A stretch of DNA of 64,000 nucleotides, from positions 202,745,632 through 202,809,631 of the forward strand of contig JASDDO010000006.1 of the NCBI GenBank assembly GCA_030015575.1. Reading direction: 5' to 3'. The DNA is from Agapanthus africanus (taxonomy: Eukaryota; Streptophyta; Magnoliopsida; Asparagales; Amaryllidaceae). Positions within the stretch are counted from its first letter, which is position 1. Every line of letters starts with the position of its first letter. This document shows positions 1-11,977 of this stretch, piece by piece. The position numbers were made by a program, and so were the translations under genes. The notes under the pieces are model-generated. The model was not told the origin of the DNA and searched no databases. It saw nothing but the letters and a program-made list of their open reading frames with translations.

Positions 1-1406
1 AATCACCGGTAGGTAGTGCTCCCCTGCCAGGCTCAACGTCATCACTACATTCATCTTTCCCCGGGGTACCGCACCGGGTCCACCATGTACCCGAAACGGT
101 TCATCCGTCTCCTCGAATCGGGTTTCCAAATCCATCAGCAAACACATGGTGGACGACTCATACATCATGGGAAAACCGCACTTTTTATTTTAAAAGAGAG
201 AATATGTTTATTTGTGTTTTTGCGGTTTTCCTCCAAATCCAGAAAATCTCATGGAAATCCAAATCCAAAACCTCAATAGCACGTAAAATAGTGAATGTAT
301 GCATGAGAATCCATGAATGCGGCATAACAATGAATAACAGTATGCATGAAGTAGCAGGTAATAACTACAATGTCTAAACTATTAGCTAATAGGCTATGTC
401 AAGCAATAATATTTTCTAAGGTGTACGTGACATGGCAATTACCGATGAAGATGTGTGTGAGCCGGCAAGTAAGTGTACGTGGTACATACGCATCATCGGT
501 AATGGTGCTGGTGTCCTATCAGCATGATATTAATAATGGAGTATGAAACATAATATAAGAATGCGATGCAAAGCGAACCACAAAAATGAGTGGGAGCTGA
601 AACTAGACTAACTAAAACTAATCTGCATTAATCTAATATAAGTCCTACAAATGGTGCATTTTGAAATAACACGAATCATGGGGTTTTGAAAATAGGGGCT
701 ACGGTGTTTTTATGAAAAGATACGCCTTTGAAATATCCGTAGATCCCTTGACCTGTCTTTTAAAATACCCACGACCCGCTAGTTTTGAAATAGGTAAGAG
801 TCTAATCTAATCTAACAACTACACTAAACTATACGGCTGAACTAACAAGCTGAGCTACAGGTAAGGAAACCGCCTAACATCTGAGTCGATATAATAGATA
901 TAATAGTCGGTGATTCCGCCTCAATAGTATCGCGTACGATACAGTATATCATATGACATCCTCAAGTCATGAGTGCGGATCTATCATCAATGTAAAGCTC
1001 ATACGGTAAATCGTCGTACGGCATCCCAATAACTGGGTACGGTTTAATATCACCCTATCTCATCACATTTCAGGTATCACTTATCATATCATATAATCTG
1101 GGATACTGATCTAAGTCTAGTACAACTGATACCATCAAGATCCTGCGTGTGCAAGCACACGTCCCAAGGCCCGCTAGAGATCACGTATCGTGTCCCCAAA
1201 TACGAATCACATCAAATCACCGATCTCACGGCACCGTGCCCAACATCATCGACTCATCTCCAATGTCATCCAATATCATCAAACACAGTGCAAGTATAAT
1301 GAATATGCAAGGATGTGCGTGTAGGTGTAAATCTACTCTAGGGTTCGCGACTATGAACTACACTAGTCACTTCTAACCTTACACTATCCATAGTACACCT
1401 AGCTAT

Positions 1407-1428
1407 CATATATATATATATATATATA
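1407..1428. repeat. (AT)n microsatellite
   Basis: A run of about ten AT dinucleotides inside the diverged LARD LTR. The array LTRs have no comparable run at the matching place, so it is private to this copy. Confidence 0.9.
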
Positions 1429-1909
1429 CTACGGACTGCGGGGGTGCTATACGCCATCCACCCGACTTCCCCCGGTAGATAAAATCTTCTCACCTGTGTC
1501 TTTATCTTTCGATGTCACCACGCGTTTGCTTGTCATCCCGAAGTCTTCATGTTGTACCTACACATCAAAGTGTCGAATATGCGCATTAAAACCAATCAAA
1601 GCTAAAACGGCACACGAAATCCAAAACGATACGATAAGGGGCCTATAGGTTAGAACCTATGGCACGCCTTCAAAACCATCAATAAATCCTCTATATCGTC
1701 GTATAAACGCCAAATAGTCGAGGTAAATCACAAGACACAATTTCAGAATTAAAAATACGGAATACGGAAACACGAATCCAAAACAGCAACTTAGGAAATA
1801 TGTCCCAGATTTCACCCTAGGTCAATTTATACAAATCTATATATACCAGGGGTCTAACATAAACATGTAGGAGCTACAGAACCAATACGAGGCAAAATGG
1901 TGGGACCCA

Positions 1910-1926
1910 GGCCGCAATTTGCGGCC
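1910..1926. repeat. GC-rich short palindrome
   Basis: GGCCGCAATTTGCGGCC: 8-bp arms around one T. It lies in an otherwise AT-rich LTR and is not seen in the array LTRs. Confidence 0.8.
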
Positions 1927-2977
1927 AAATAGGATAAATTGGCGACCGGGTAAAGGATTTAGGGGCTGGGGTCTTGGTGGTAGCTTCCTAGGTGCCTGCA
2001 CATGTCACTGTCCACTCAATTTTATTTTAGGATGTCTAGGGTGATAGCAGATTCAATATACCCTTCACAGATTCCACAAATTTTCCGATATCGGTTTCTA
2101 AATCCGTATTTCGGGTTTCAACTCCCAAGTTAGGGTCTCAATTCATACACTAAGGTGTTTATATAAGCTCAACTGAGCTCAATTTCACACAACAACACAG
2201 GTGTCCCTCAAACCCTAACTAGGTTATCTTTAACTCCATAAAAACAACAATATCGGTTCTAAACTAAACATGGGGTAAAGGAAAAGCTAAAACTAAGGTA
2301 ATGATCCAGAAATTACCTCATTTGGCAACTCAAGAATTTTTCTTGAGTTGCCCCTAGTGGCCAAAATCCATGCTTTCTTGGTCCGACGTGTTTGTCTCGA
2401 GATCGTGCACATTTTTAGTGAAGAGAAGATAGGGTTTTGGAGTTGTTTTAGAGGTGAAGTGAGGAGTTGAAGAGGGGAGGGAGATGGAGGAGGGGCAGCA
2501 GCAGGAGAGGGGAGAAGAAGGAGGGAAATGAAGGGGAGAAAATGGCTAAGTCTAGTCAATGAAGCCCATACCTCTCTCTCTCTCACCAACTACCCATTTC
2601 TTTATTCTTTTCCTTTTCCTTTTCCTTTTAAAACCCTTCTCACTCAAATAGTACTCCCAAAACAAACCATGGCAAGAAAATGCACAAGTGAGATTAAAAG
2701 TGACATGTGCATGTTTTGCACAAAACGCCAAAAATCCGATTAGAAATTTTTTAATCGCGATTAGCACTAAATTAGCATATAAATGATTATAAAAATCTAA
2801 AAATGCCATAATTCCAATAATTACCCAATTTTAGAATTTTCCATAATTTTTCTCAAAATTTTTTTCTTATTTGTTTGTATTTAATAATACCAAAATATTA
2901 AAATATTCAATAAAATAATATTAAATTATAAAAATTCCCAAAATTAATATTTTATCTTTTTTTTTTGAAATGTTACA

Positions 2978-3006
2978 GTGTTGATGTACCTGGTTTGGGA
3001 CAATCC
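2978..3006 (-). pseudogene. copia2 RT sliver between two insertions
   Basis: These 29 bases continue the copia2 RT frame that stops at 25,533, just after the motif around RSKRLLG. They hold the presumed LARD target duplication GTGTT (2978-2982) and the proven Athila duplication AATCC (3002-3006, repeated at 25529-25533). Only 19 bp lie between the two duplications. Confidence 0.88.
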
Positions 3007-3387
3007 TGATCAGTAGAAAATACTGTATCTTTTAACCGGCAATTTCCCTATCATTTGCACTCATTTAGAAGTGTACGGTATTCATATTTCACATATTAGC
3101 AAATCAGTCGTTAAATATCAGATTGCATGTGTTAGACTCTAAAACCGGCACTATAAAGGAAATTGACTGCATTTCATGGCATCGCATCATCCCTATATTG
3201 TGCAACACTTGTTTCAAGAATTGTGCAGGGAATTGCAGGATCAAATTGAGCTGATAAATTACACCAACCCCAAGTTTTGAGATCTAGTAGCAATCCAAAA
3301 GGCAAAATACAATTCAACATATCAGATAAAGCTCCATATGACATCCCAAAGCAGAACCAGAAGACACAAGTCACAAGAAGCCAACTT

Positions 3388-3434
3388 GGCCGCGGAACCG
3401 CGGCCGGAGCCGGCTTGCACCGCGGTTCCGCGGC
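3388..3434. other. GC-rich dyad in Athila U3
   Basis: GCCGCGGAACCGCGGCC is followed after a short spacer by its approximate inverse, CCGCGGTTCCGCGG. Both arms are built on CCGCGG. Related dyads occur in the 3' LTR, the solo LTR and the leaders of Athila, copia1, copia2 and copia3. Confidence 0.85.
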
Positions 3435-3681
3435 ATCTCTGCCACGTCAGCCTTCCATTTTTTGCACAAAATTCCTCTATCAGGGCCCACATTCAGTTCA
3501 TGTGCTTCAAGTTCCAGAAGACTCCAGAGGCTTCTGCCAGATCAGCAAATTAGGGTTTCTAAGCTTAATTAATCCTAGCTTAAAGCCTAAGCTAGCTCCT
3601 AACAAACTAATTCTAGAAGCTCCTCAACAAACTTTTGGAGGGAATTGTAATTTCAAACCTAGAGCTAGGGTTTGGGAAGTC

Positions 3682-3689
3682 TATAAATA
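3682..3689 (+). promoter_or_regulatory. Athila 5' LTR TATA box
   Basis: TATAAATA within CTATAAATAG, conserved at the same place in the 3' LTR (24344-24351), with a comparable TATAAAAG in the solo LTR. It lies about 350 bp upstream of the AATAAA signal, as expected for the U3/R border. A start about 30 nt downstream is inferred. Telomere-like AAACCCTAA boxes follow at about 3829. Confidence 0.75.
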
Positions 3690-4035
3690 GAAGCCTAGAC
3701 CTAGGGTTAGAGAGGATCATGATATACTTGGATCCATAATCCAATACTTAGATACTTAGAAAAATCTCCATTCTTTACCTCTTTCTTCATCTTCTTCTTC
3801 CATAAGTCTAGTGACAAGACTTGTGTGAAACCCTAACCCTAATTCCAATCAAAAGCCAAGATCCCGAGTACCAAATTAAGCAAGAAGCCCTTCAACCTTT
3901 TATGAGCGGAGCTAATCTTCAACAGAGCAAGTGGTCCAAGCCGATCCACGACTCACGGAGAAAAGCGAAGCCAATTCAAAAATCGAGTTCTTCCTCTTGT
4001 AGTTCTTGAGCGTCTGTAATGAAATTGTTGATATA

Positions 4036-4041
4036 AATAAA
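4036..4041 (+). terminator. Athila LTR polyadenylation signal
   Basis: AATAAA about 350 bp after the TATA box, also present in the 3' LTR. It would end R in the 3' copy. This is a motif-based call. Confidence 0.5.
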
Positions 4042-4869
4042 AGGTGAAATTCTTTTATCTTGTTTTCTTTAAATTCTTGCATCATGATTCGATCTCAATT
4101 TATAGTTGTAGTTCTTGTTGTGATGTTTGAGTAATACTCCGCTCGTCGAGGAGTCGAGACGATAAATAGAATGATGATGTAACATATCTTAAAATGATTC
4201 TTGATTCTTATGAGTTTTGTAAACCCTATCAAGTTCAAGAACCGACGACCTAATTTCGCTGCGATGCTTTCTTGATTGATATCGCTCGAAATTGGGGAGT
4301 TATGATCGTTTCTTGAAATTGCTAGAGGCTAGAATGTGAATGATATCGACGAAAGAACAAGGGTTAAATGATGAAACCCTAGTTTCACGAGAAAGCCTTA
4401 ACTCTCGTCGATCATCATCAATCTAGTATCAATTCTTCGAAGGACAAGAACACGATATCGTGAGATTACATCACGTTTATAGATCCGATCGATTCCTACG
4501 AGCCTCATTTAGATTCTTGACATATGGTTGGAAATATCATCGAAACCCAATTCTCGATTGTGCATCATTTTCTTGATTCTTGATTAGACTTGTGACACTT
4601 GAATCAATTGATAAAATCTTGAATCATGTTTTCTTTTCTTTTCGATTAACTTTTCAATTCAAACAAATCAAACAAAGAAACGAATCGCACAATCCCTGTG
4701 GACGATCCGCACTCACTTACAATCTACATCCGACACCGTAGTTGATTGCGGTCAAATATAATTCTTTGATTGTGAATTTTATTCATTTTCTAAATATCGA
4801 CACAAAGAAATTTATTCGTTTCATTCGAGTTACATACGACACAATCTTGAATTTTTAGGATCAATCAAA

Positions 4870-4887
4870 TGGCTCCGTTGCCAGGGA
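4870..4887 (+). other. Athila primer binding site (tRNA-Asp-like)
   Basis: TGGCTCCGTTGCCAGGGA lies two bases after the 5' LTR. It matches the complement of the plant tRNA-Asp 3' end with two mismatches visible against the usual Athila site. This fixes the + orientation and the LTR end. Confidence 0.88.
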
Positions 4888-5982
4888 TTACGCGCTAATT
4901 CGTTTTATATTGAAATTTGAATTGAAAGATTTATTCCATTGTTATTTTGAGATCAAAATTTGCGCAAAAATCTAAACAAACAATTTGTTGTGGTTTATTG
5001 CAAGGAGATCTGGAGCTTGCTGTGAAATTGGAAAATTTTTTGGAGAATTCCAGAGGACTCAGGAAGTGAACCCTAGCTTGCTGGTGAAATTTTGTGCAGA
5101 GATGGCTTTATTCAACCACGGAAGCGCGGTCTAAGGAGGCAATTGCGGCGGAACCGCGGTGGGCTTGAAGGTTCACTGCACGATAATTTCCTCAGGTAAC
5201 TTCTAGCTTTCTTCTCTTCTCCTCTCTCTGCTCCAACTAACAAATTTCTGCAGGATTCTTTGCAAATAATCGCAGCGCGCAAATTGCAAGATTAAATTTG
5301 TGTGTGTTTTTGTTTCTTGGTTGTATACATTCTAAATACGGATATTAAGGGGCACGGCCAAATCCAAATTAGGTGGGGAGTTCATTACCCTTCCTAGGCC
5401 CCGAAAATCACAAAACTTGCATCCGCATTTACCCCAATTAACTAAAAAAAGATCTAGAGATGACTCTAAGGACCGTCGCGCTCACTTAGGACAGAAGAAG
5501 GCTGTGGGTAATTCATTGCTTATCCGCGTTTCTCTTGTGGTGTCTAGGCAAGTGTGTCGAAGGCTAGTGGTTACTTAATTAGGCCCACTACTTACGTAGT
5601 GGAGAACCTCCCACTTACCTGGCACTTACCTGGCCACAGAAGAGACAAAGAGGTAGTGGAGGATTTTATCCTGCGTCTTGTTTTCTGGCAGTTAGGAGCG
5701 GTCTAGAGATCTGACCTAGGCGACCAATAGAATTAGGGTTTGTGTGCTGCATTTGTTGTGTCGCATCATTTTTTCAAAAATCCGTATCTTTTTCAAAGAA
5801 AACACCGCATTCATTCATTACCCCTAATTATAAGCCACGCTGCCACTTGTACTAACCCTTTTTAGTACAAGATAGGCTGGACACAGGATCCTATTCCCCT
5901 TTTAGTCCGCGTACCCTTTATCGACTCCGAAGTCGATATTTCTCCATTTACTTCTTCTTCACCCACTACCACACCCACATCG
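4888..5982 (+). other. Athila 5' leader, non-coding
   Basis: About 1.1 kb between primer site and gag start with no long open frame. It holds a dyad-like GC-rich segment (5116-5163), a CT-rich stretch near 5200-5230, and a small direct repeat of CACTTACCTGG near 5611-5634. Confidence 0.8.
5116..5163. other. GC-rich dyad-like segment in the Athila leader
   Basis: A CACGGAAGCGCGG arm, then a spacer and GGCGGAACCGCGG. It is the weakest of the seven family members, about 246 nt from the primer site, close to the position of the dyads in the copia leaders. Confidence 0.6.
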
Positions 5983-6589
5983 ATGGATCCACCTCCATCG
6001 AACTTCTTTAACCCTAATCTGCCGCCGTCCGTTGGTGCGCAGAATCACCCCGCATCTCTCTCCAAGAGAGCTGCTATCCACTGCGAGGTCCTCTTTCGAC
6101 CTGCTTATCCATTCCACCAGCCAACGGGGATAATTTTGAAATTAAACCGCAATACATCAACCTTTTACCCAAATTCCACGGACTCGAGACTGAGGACGCT
6201 TACGTTTTCATTACGAAATTTGAAAACGTATGCGCAATGATGGGTACGTCACAACTCTCTGTGGATGCTATGCGTCTACGACTTCTTCCATTTACATTGT
6301 GCGATATAGCCGAGAAGTGGCTATATAACACCACCGCACACTCAATCACGAATTGGGAAGAATTCGTAGCGGCATTCCTTAAGAAATTTTACCCAATGCA
6401 AAAGACAGCTCGAATCCGTTGCGAACTGAATCAATTTACCCAGCTCCCTACTGAACCATTCTCTAAATGCTTTGAACGTTTCAAGGATCTATTGGTTTAA
6501 TGTCCTCATCACGGCATCCCGAGATGGGATCTTTGCCAAATCATATATGAGGGCATTAACCCAAACACTAAATAGAACCTTGAAAACAT
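5983..6589 (+). pseudogene. gag: Athila gag, N-terminal part (frameshifted and split)
   Basis: Capsid precursor, first part. The start ATG at 5983 opens an 85-residue frame beginning MDPPPSNFFNPN. Near 6125-6135 the gag similarity moves to another frame, which then runs through 6237-6500 with typical gag features (WLYN, WEEF, FLKKFYP, CFERFKDLL). A TAA at about 6498-6500 interrupts it, and similarity resumes until copia1 enters at 6595. The remaining gag continues at 17318. At least one frameshift and one stop make this copy non-functional. Confidence 0.88.
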
Positions 6590-6594
6590 GTGTC

Positions 6595-8762
6595 TGTAGG
6601 GTTGCTAGGCATGCGCACAAGGGTCTACGAGGCATCAACCATGCCCGATTCAAAATTTAGCCATGCCGAACAACCCGAATACGGATCTTTAAACTAGAGA
6701 TTAGCTGAAAACTAACATGTTAACAACTTTACAACTAAGTGAGAGGGATTACAACCTTTGTAGATCCGGTCCTTCACTTCATATGCTCCGTGTTGTGGTC
6801 CCTCCGCTGTGATCATCGGGTTCCGGACTCTCGAGAGGTTCCACGAAGAGAAAGATGCAATCTTTGCTTCCGATCTTCGATACTAAGATGATCTACCTCG
6901 AAGTTTCGTTAACACAATCTAACACTCATGAAATGATTTGAACACCCTCATCTAAATGGCAAAGGAAGATGAGGATGATGAAGTAGGATTTTTTCTCTCT
7001 TTATTTATCTTTTTCTCACATTTATTCATCACTTTGAAAAAATCTAGAAAGCTTTTTCATGAAAGAATGAAGGTAGAAGAAGATGAATAATAATCCATTA
7101 TTCTTTTGTGATGAATAGAAAGAATTAATATGATAAATAATGCAACCATGGTCAACTAAACTCATGTAGAGAATTAGCTAGGGTTAGGGTTTGGGTTGGG
7201 TTAAAGCATGAGTCACTTGAAAATATCTTTCACAAAACAAAACCAAAACCTTCTAGAATCATCTAGAAAGCTTAACCCTAATCCAAACCCTAATCATGTT
7301 TAAACTCCACAAAACAAGTTGCATTAGTTATCATATCATGTTACAATATTATATATCACATATATAATATTTATCGTAACAAAATAAAATAATACAATTA
7401 ACATATATCGCATATATATCAATGTATTACCCGAGTGAGAAAAAGAATCTTTTAGTGTGCTAATATTAGTTAATGCAATTTAATATATCAAATATATTAT
7501 TATACATTAAATTATCGAATCAACAATTGATCCGACAATCCGGCTATATCGTATATAACCGACTAATATTTATCCGTACCGATTCATCGAATCAACATTT
7601 GATCCGATGACCCGGCTGATATCAAATATCGCGAGAATACAATACAGTATCACATACCGCATTATCCTCGGTCTCGCACATATCACATATGTGCCCCTAC
7701 TCCATTTTGCCTGAGCTAAGAAACCTCTGTGTAGGACTCTAAAGAATCGTCAATACGCCGGCAGTAGGTGATGATCATATCAAACACCCACAAGCTGCAA
7801 GCGGTCAGCTAAACGTAACAGCTACCCTGGTATTGAGCGCTCAAAAGATCAACAAGCAAGCATGTACATTCTCCTGTGAATCCAAACAGTAACACTCCCG
7901 TACAGTCCGGTCTCGTCGTCTGATATGTTGCATATCTCGCCTAGGGGTGGTAAACGTCAGACCCCAGTAGCTCGATAAGTCGTGTCGATATGAGGTCTAT
8001 AACAGTTCGAGAAACTACTGATAACACTTACCAGTAAATCTTAGCAACCCTGGCCAGGGATTTCCGGTTATAGCCAATCGAACACAGCACAACATCAACT
8101 CCCTATACCGGGAGAGACGAATCCCCTCCTATCGCTCATTGCCTCCAAGTGATTCGGCACTGTACCCAAAAGCCACCTTTTTGCACGCCCTCTTGGACGT
8201 GGTATGATGGAAATCAAAGCACAGTGGGAATCACACAAGACTCTATGACGATCTCGGGTCAACAGACTACTCTGTACCAGTGTCACCGGAGAACTGCCAT
8301 CTGACGTGAGGTATAATACCATCTGGGAGTTCTCGGCGAGTCCGTCCAGTGTACCCAGTCTCTAGTAAGCACCCGTACACCATCCTTGATGTCAAACACC
8401 GATGGATATGGGATCATCCATCGCCCATCATATGGGTCAAGATGCGTATACGCTAGTCTACACTGGTGTATCGATGCCCTGTCTCGATACACCCTCGACT
8501 AGGAACAGTTATAGGATGTACTCGTCGACTACCGTGGCCCCACTAGTATGATCTCATCATAGTCCCAGTAGTCGAGTACATATCCTAAGGGCTTTATCAA
8601 CATGTATCATAGAGACAATCAGAGTACATGTTAAGATAAAGTACAACCAGATAGCATACTATCATGTCGAGCAAGAAAGTCCTCCCTATATATGTCCAAG
8701 CATCCATTACAATATACATCATATGTACAGTAATGGCCTCTAGGGCATACATATAACTAACA
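6595..8762 (-). repeat. copia1 3' LTR
   Basis: 2,168 bp; on the - strand it starts TGTTAGTTATATG and ends CCCTACA. Its last 999 bp on the + strand (7764-8762) match 16314-17312 almost base for base. The terminal sequence, with GCCCTAGAGGCC, resembles that of copia2. It contains AT-rich stretches (about 7320-7560). The short open frames in it have no recognisable product. Confidence 0.92.
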
Positions 8763-8775
8763 ATCTCCCACTTGC
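8763..8775 (-). other. copia1 polypurine tract
   Basis: On the - strand GCAAGTGGGAGAT directly precedes the 3' LTR. Copia3 has the near-identical tract AAGTGGGAT at its 3' LTR. It would prime plus-strand synthesis. Confidence 0.85.
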
Positions 8776-9990
8776 ACTAGGGCCATCTGTTATGGTATCG
8801 CATACCCAACAATTAGCTGCGGTTGAAGTATCTCATACTCAACCATCCCATAAAAGTCTCTACTGGGAAAAAGGCCTTTGTGAGTGGATCCGTGCTGTTG
8901 TCCTCTGTGTCTACTCTCCTAACCTCGATCTCCCTGGAGATCAACCATCTCCATGATCAGGTGATACTGCATAAGAATTATATCTGGATTTCTAATGGGA
9001 CGGTAGTTCCTTGGCTAAAGCCACAACTCCATTGTCACACAATGGTAGGAAGGAAGTTCATCTTATGAACTTATATATCCAGACTACCTTTTTGGTAGTA
9101 TCCTTGGTGACGATGTATCTTGCCTTTAATCGTCTAGTAAGTCACGGTATCTAGCTTGGAACTCTTCCAACATACCGTCCCTCCACTGAGGGTAGAGACA
9201 ATGCCTGCGACTGACATTCAGTCGTCCTTATCACCTTGGAACCTTTCCAGTGATTCAACCCAGGATCGATTGATACCATCTCACTACAACTAGTGAGTAT
9301 CCTAACATCCAATTAGATCTATCTCATAGATCCAAAATCCAAGATTTAGGAGGTATCATTTTGATCCTATATGGAGAATCCTTGTGATAAGCGGAGATTG
9401 ACCGAGCGTAGCATAGGAAACTCCTTCCCTATCAAGAGTATGTCATCCACGTACTCAATGAGGATCACCACCATACTTTATACTACCTTTTTGTATATAC
9501 AAGGTTCATCTACCATTTTGATGAAGTCAAACTCTTTGACTACCACATCAAAACAGATGTTCCATCTCCGCGATGCCTGCTTTATCCTATAAAGCATCTT
9601 GCACACGTTTCCGCTGCTCCCACTGTCTACGAATCCTTCTGGCTGTGTACTTATAGACGCTCTTTTCTAAAACATCATTTAGAAAAGTAGTCATGACACC
9701 TAACCGCCAGATATCGTAGTCATGGTATGTAGCCGTGGCAAGTAGGATCTGGATGGACTTAAGCATAGCTTTGAAAGTCTCAACTTTTCCATGTACACCA
9801 AGTAATCTTCTCAAGATATACTCACTCCTGATGGGGATTTAACCCTTCAGATAAAGCAACCAAAGTCCATACTTTGTTGGTGTATAAGGATTCCATCTCA
9901 GATCGATAAGCATCCAGCCATTCTTACAGAGTCCTACTCCTGATGGCCTGCTCGAAACTAGTTGGGTTATCATCTCATGATGCAATCCTC
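8776..9990 (-). pseudogene. pol: copia1 RT / RNase H remnant
   Basis: Reverse transcriptase remains, in several frames. The - strand sequence around 9436-9462 encodes YVDDILLIG, the catalytic box. Residues 587-814 bases upstream on that strand (9587-9814) resemble the copia2 RT stretch with LKSIRILLA and the MDVKTAF region, but degraded. Only about 600 bp separate the box from the polypurine tract, so most of the RT C-terminus and RNase H is lost or unrecognisable. It cannot encode an active enzyme. Confidence 0.82.
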
Positions 9991-11040
9991 GCTCCCACTG
10001 TCATAAAGAAATTGAAGTATCTCTCAGGTGGGTGAGGAACCCTGCTAGATCGGCGGAGAGGCTGAGGTTCGTTGGAAACTATTGAATCCTTTGGTTCTAC
10101 CAAATCATCAGCTGCAGTTTGTATAGCTGGAACCTTTCCAGTTCTACATAACAGACCTTGCCTCGAGCTTGTCCGGATTTTGCTTTTAGATATAGGCCGG
10201 ACAACCCCAAATCTTAACCAACTTAAGATATGGGCTCTTCCTTTTCCATATCACATATGAAGTGGTAGGCAACTGATTTGATTTGAACCCTATTCAATAG
10301 GTATGCAGCTTCTCAAGTGCATAACTCCCAAAAGGAAATAGGAAACTCAGTAGTACTCATCATAGAGCGCACCATATCAAATAGGGTGCGATTGCTCCGC
10401 CCCGATATACCATCGTGCTATGGTGTATACGGAGGAGTAATGCTGAGAGAGAATCTCATTCTCCTTTAGAATAGTCCAGGAATTCCATGCCCAAGTATTC
10501 TCCTCCTTGATCTCATCAAAGGACATAATACTTATACCCGTATTTTGGTTCTCTACTTCTAACTTATATTCTGTGAATATCTCAAAAGTTTCGGACTTGT
10601 GTTTCAACAGGAACATATGTCTGAATCTTGAGAGATCATCAGAGAATGTAATGAAGTACAAAGAACCGGTCTTCGCATGTGTAGACAGGGGACCTTCATA
10701 CATCAGCATGTATCAATCCCAAGAGTCCACTGACTCTTTCTCTGTTTCCAATAAACAGAGCTATGGTCATCTTATCTTTGTGACATGACCGGCAAGTTTC
10801 ACAAGATGTAAATTCAAACAGATTTTAAATATGCATCTAAATGTAACATAGCTAGTCGGGTCGCATTGATATGACCTAGTCTACAATGCCTCAAGAAGGA
10901 TTCGTTCATTTCTGAACTCTTCCTCTCGTGTGTGTTCCGTATACTAAGAACTGTAGTTTGATTTAGAACGTCAATACTTTTAGATATCGTGCCTGAACCG
11001 ATCAACTCTTGATATAGGAAATGTTCAAAACATTATCCAA
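9991..11040 (-). pseudogene. pol: copia1 integrase remnant
   Basis: On the - strand, 10814-11005 carries the pre-integrase zinc-binding part (HCRLGHINATRL). 10377-10709 carries the start of the catalytic core (YFITFSDDLSRF, FLLKHKSE), then degenerates near the second aspartate. 9991-10260 holds linker remains. Frameshifts and stops separate the pieces. Sequence and order match copia2. Confidence 0.82.
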
Positions 11041-11500
11041 CAATACAAAATTATATCCTTTCTTTACTAATAAAGAGACTGATATGATTTTGTATATCAG
11101 GTTCGGTATCTAATAACATTCGTTCAGAATCAATGTATTCAGGTAATACAGGGTGATAGTGACCAACAGACTTGGCTGCAACACTTGCACCATTTTCTGT
11201 CTCATGAAACTTATCACCCGTTCTCAGTTCTCTACCTATCTGTAGCCCATGTAACAGATTACATATGCGGGATCCTGATCCGGTATCACATACCCAGGAC
11301 GTAAAGGATACTGAGAAACAGTTCTCTGTAATGAACACACCCGAAGAAGATGCATCAGCATGCACTTTCTTCGTTTGGGCGGCACGGGAAATCTGGTATT
11401 CCCTAATTTCCTGCTCTGTCTTATAACAATTATAAGTTGGAGCGGGACCAACGTTCCCCAGCTCAGTATAACAAGCGGGTTCGGTCAAATATATCCGTAT
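11041..11500 (-). pseudogene. copia1 protease / gag C-terminal remnant
   Basis: The 145-residue frame at 11051-11488 contains the aspartic protease signature CDTGSGSRICN preceded by SGVFITENCFS, as in copia2. Upstream on the - strand the similarity passes directly into leader sequence at about 11,530. The capsid and zinc-knuckle part of gag (about 0.8 kb in copia2) is therefore deleted. Confidence 0.8.
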
Positions 11501-11977
11501 TATTATCTTGATTAAGGCGTGATATGGTCGCTACCTGGAGAGAGAGAGAGAAGAAAACACTCAGCGTATGCTCTTGCAAGATTAGATTGGTTATCTAATA
11601 TATCTAATCAGGATGTCTCCCACTGTTTTAATCAAATCTTCCTTCAAACCTTAAAAGGAAAGACTAGCCGGGATTAATTACACGCTACAAGTTCGCCAAT
11701 CTTTCAGCCAGGCCAGTGTCGGTACTTTGAGGGAGGTCCCCCGTGCTTTCGCACAAACCTAATTAATGTAAACCTCGTTTTCCCAGAGGCGTAACCCCGT
11801 TAACACCTTTATAGACACCCACTTGATCGGCTAATTGTAATGTGTAAAACTCTCCCAGGAGTAACTCTTACTCGCAGCGGGTATCGGGATCCAACTATCT
11901 TATAGAAGGTATGCAATCTCATTGCAAATTTCAACTCTTGAAATTCCCAATAATATTTTACCCCTAGCGTCCTATGA

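Larger units (their letters stand above)
1..2977 (-). mobile_element. LTR of a diverged LARD-family element (left end off window)
   Basis: The sequence from base 1 follows the large LTR of the 7.2-kb array from about 28,819 onward, with many substitutions and indels. It ends in the same way, at TGTTACA (2971-2977). It is shorter over the shared part (about 2.98 kb against 3.39 kb), so it is an older or separate family member and not another array unit. The terminus reads CA on the + strand, i.e. TG at the 5' end of an LTR transcribed on the - strand. About 1.1 kb of LTR and any internal region lie left of the window. It is inserted in the RT region of copia2; the first flanking bases GTGTT (2978-2982) should be its target duplication. 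No coding sequence was recognised. It could be a solo LTR or the end of a whole element. Confidence 0.85.
3007..4867 (+). repeat. Athila 5' LTR
   Basis: It begins TGATCAGTAG and ends GGATCAATCA. Its 1,861 bp match the 3' LTR (1,860 bp) end to end with scattered substitutions. It contains a GC-rich dyad (3388-3434), a TATA box (3682-3689) and a polyadenylation signal (4036-4041), giving a plausible U3-R-U5 order. Short open frames inside it have no recognisable domain. Confidence 0.95.

Noticed and set aside
2293..2809. Short frames on both strands with low-complexity proline/serine or lysine/arginine runs
   Set aside because: They come from a GA/CT-rich and AT-rich part of an LTR; no start context or domain.
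3826..3842. Telomere repeat (CCCTAA units) in the Athila LTR
   Set aside because: Only two units, conserved in the LTR; more likely a telo-box-type promoter or leader element.
8095..8492. Pair of minus-strand frames repeated at 16645-17042
   Set aside because: The repetition is that of the two copia1 LTR ends; no protein domain.
9587..9814. Independent small gene on the - strand
   Set aside because: It is a fragment of copia1 reverse transcriptase in one of several frames.
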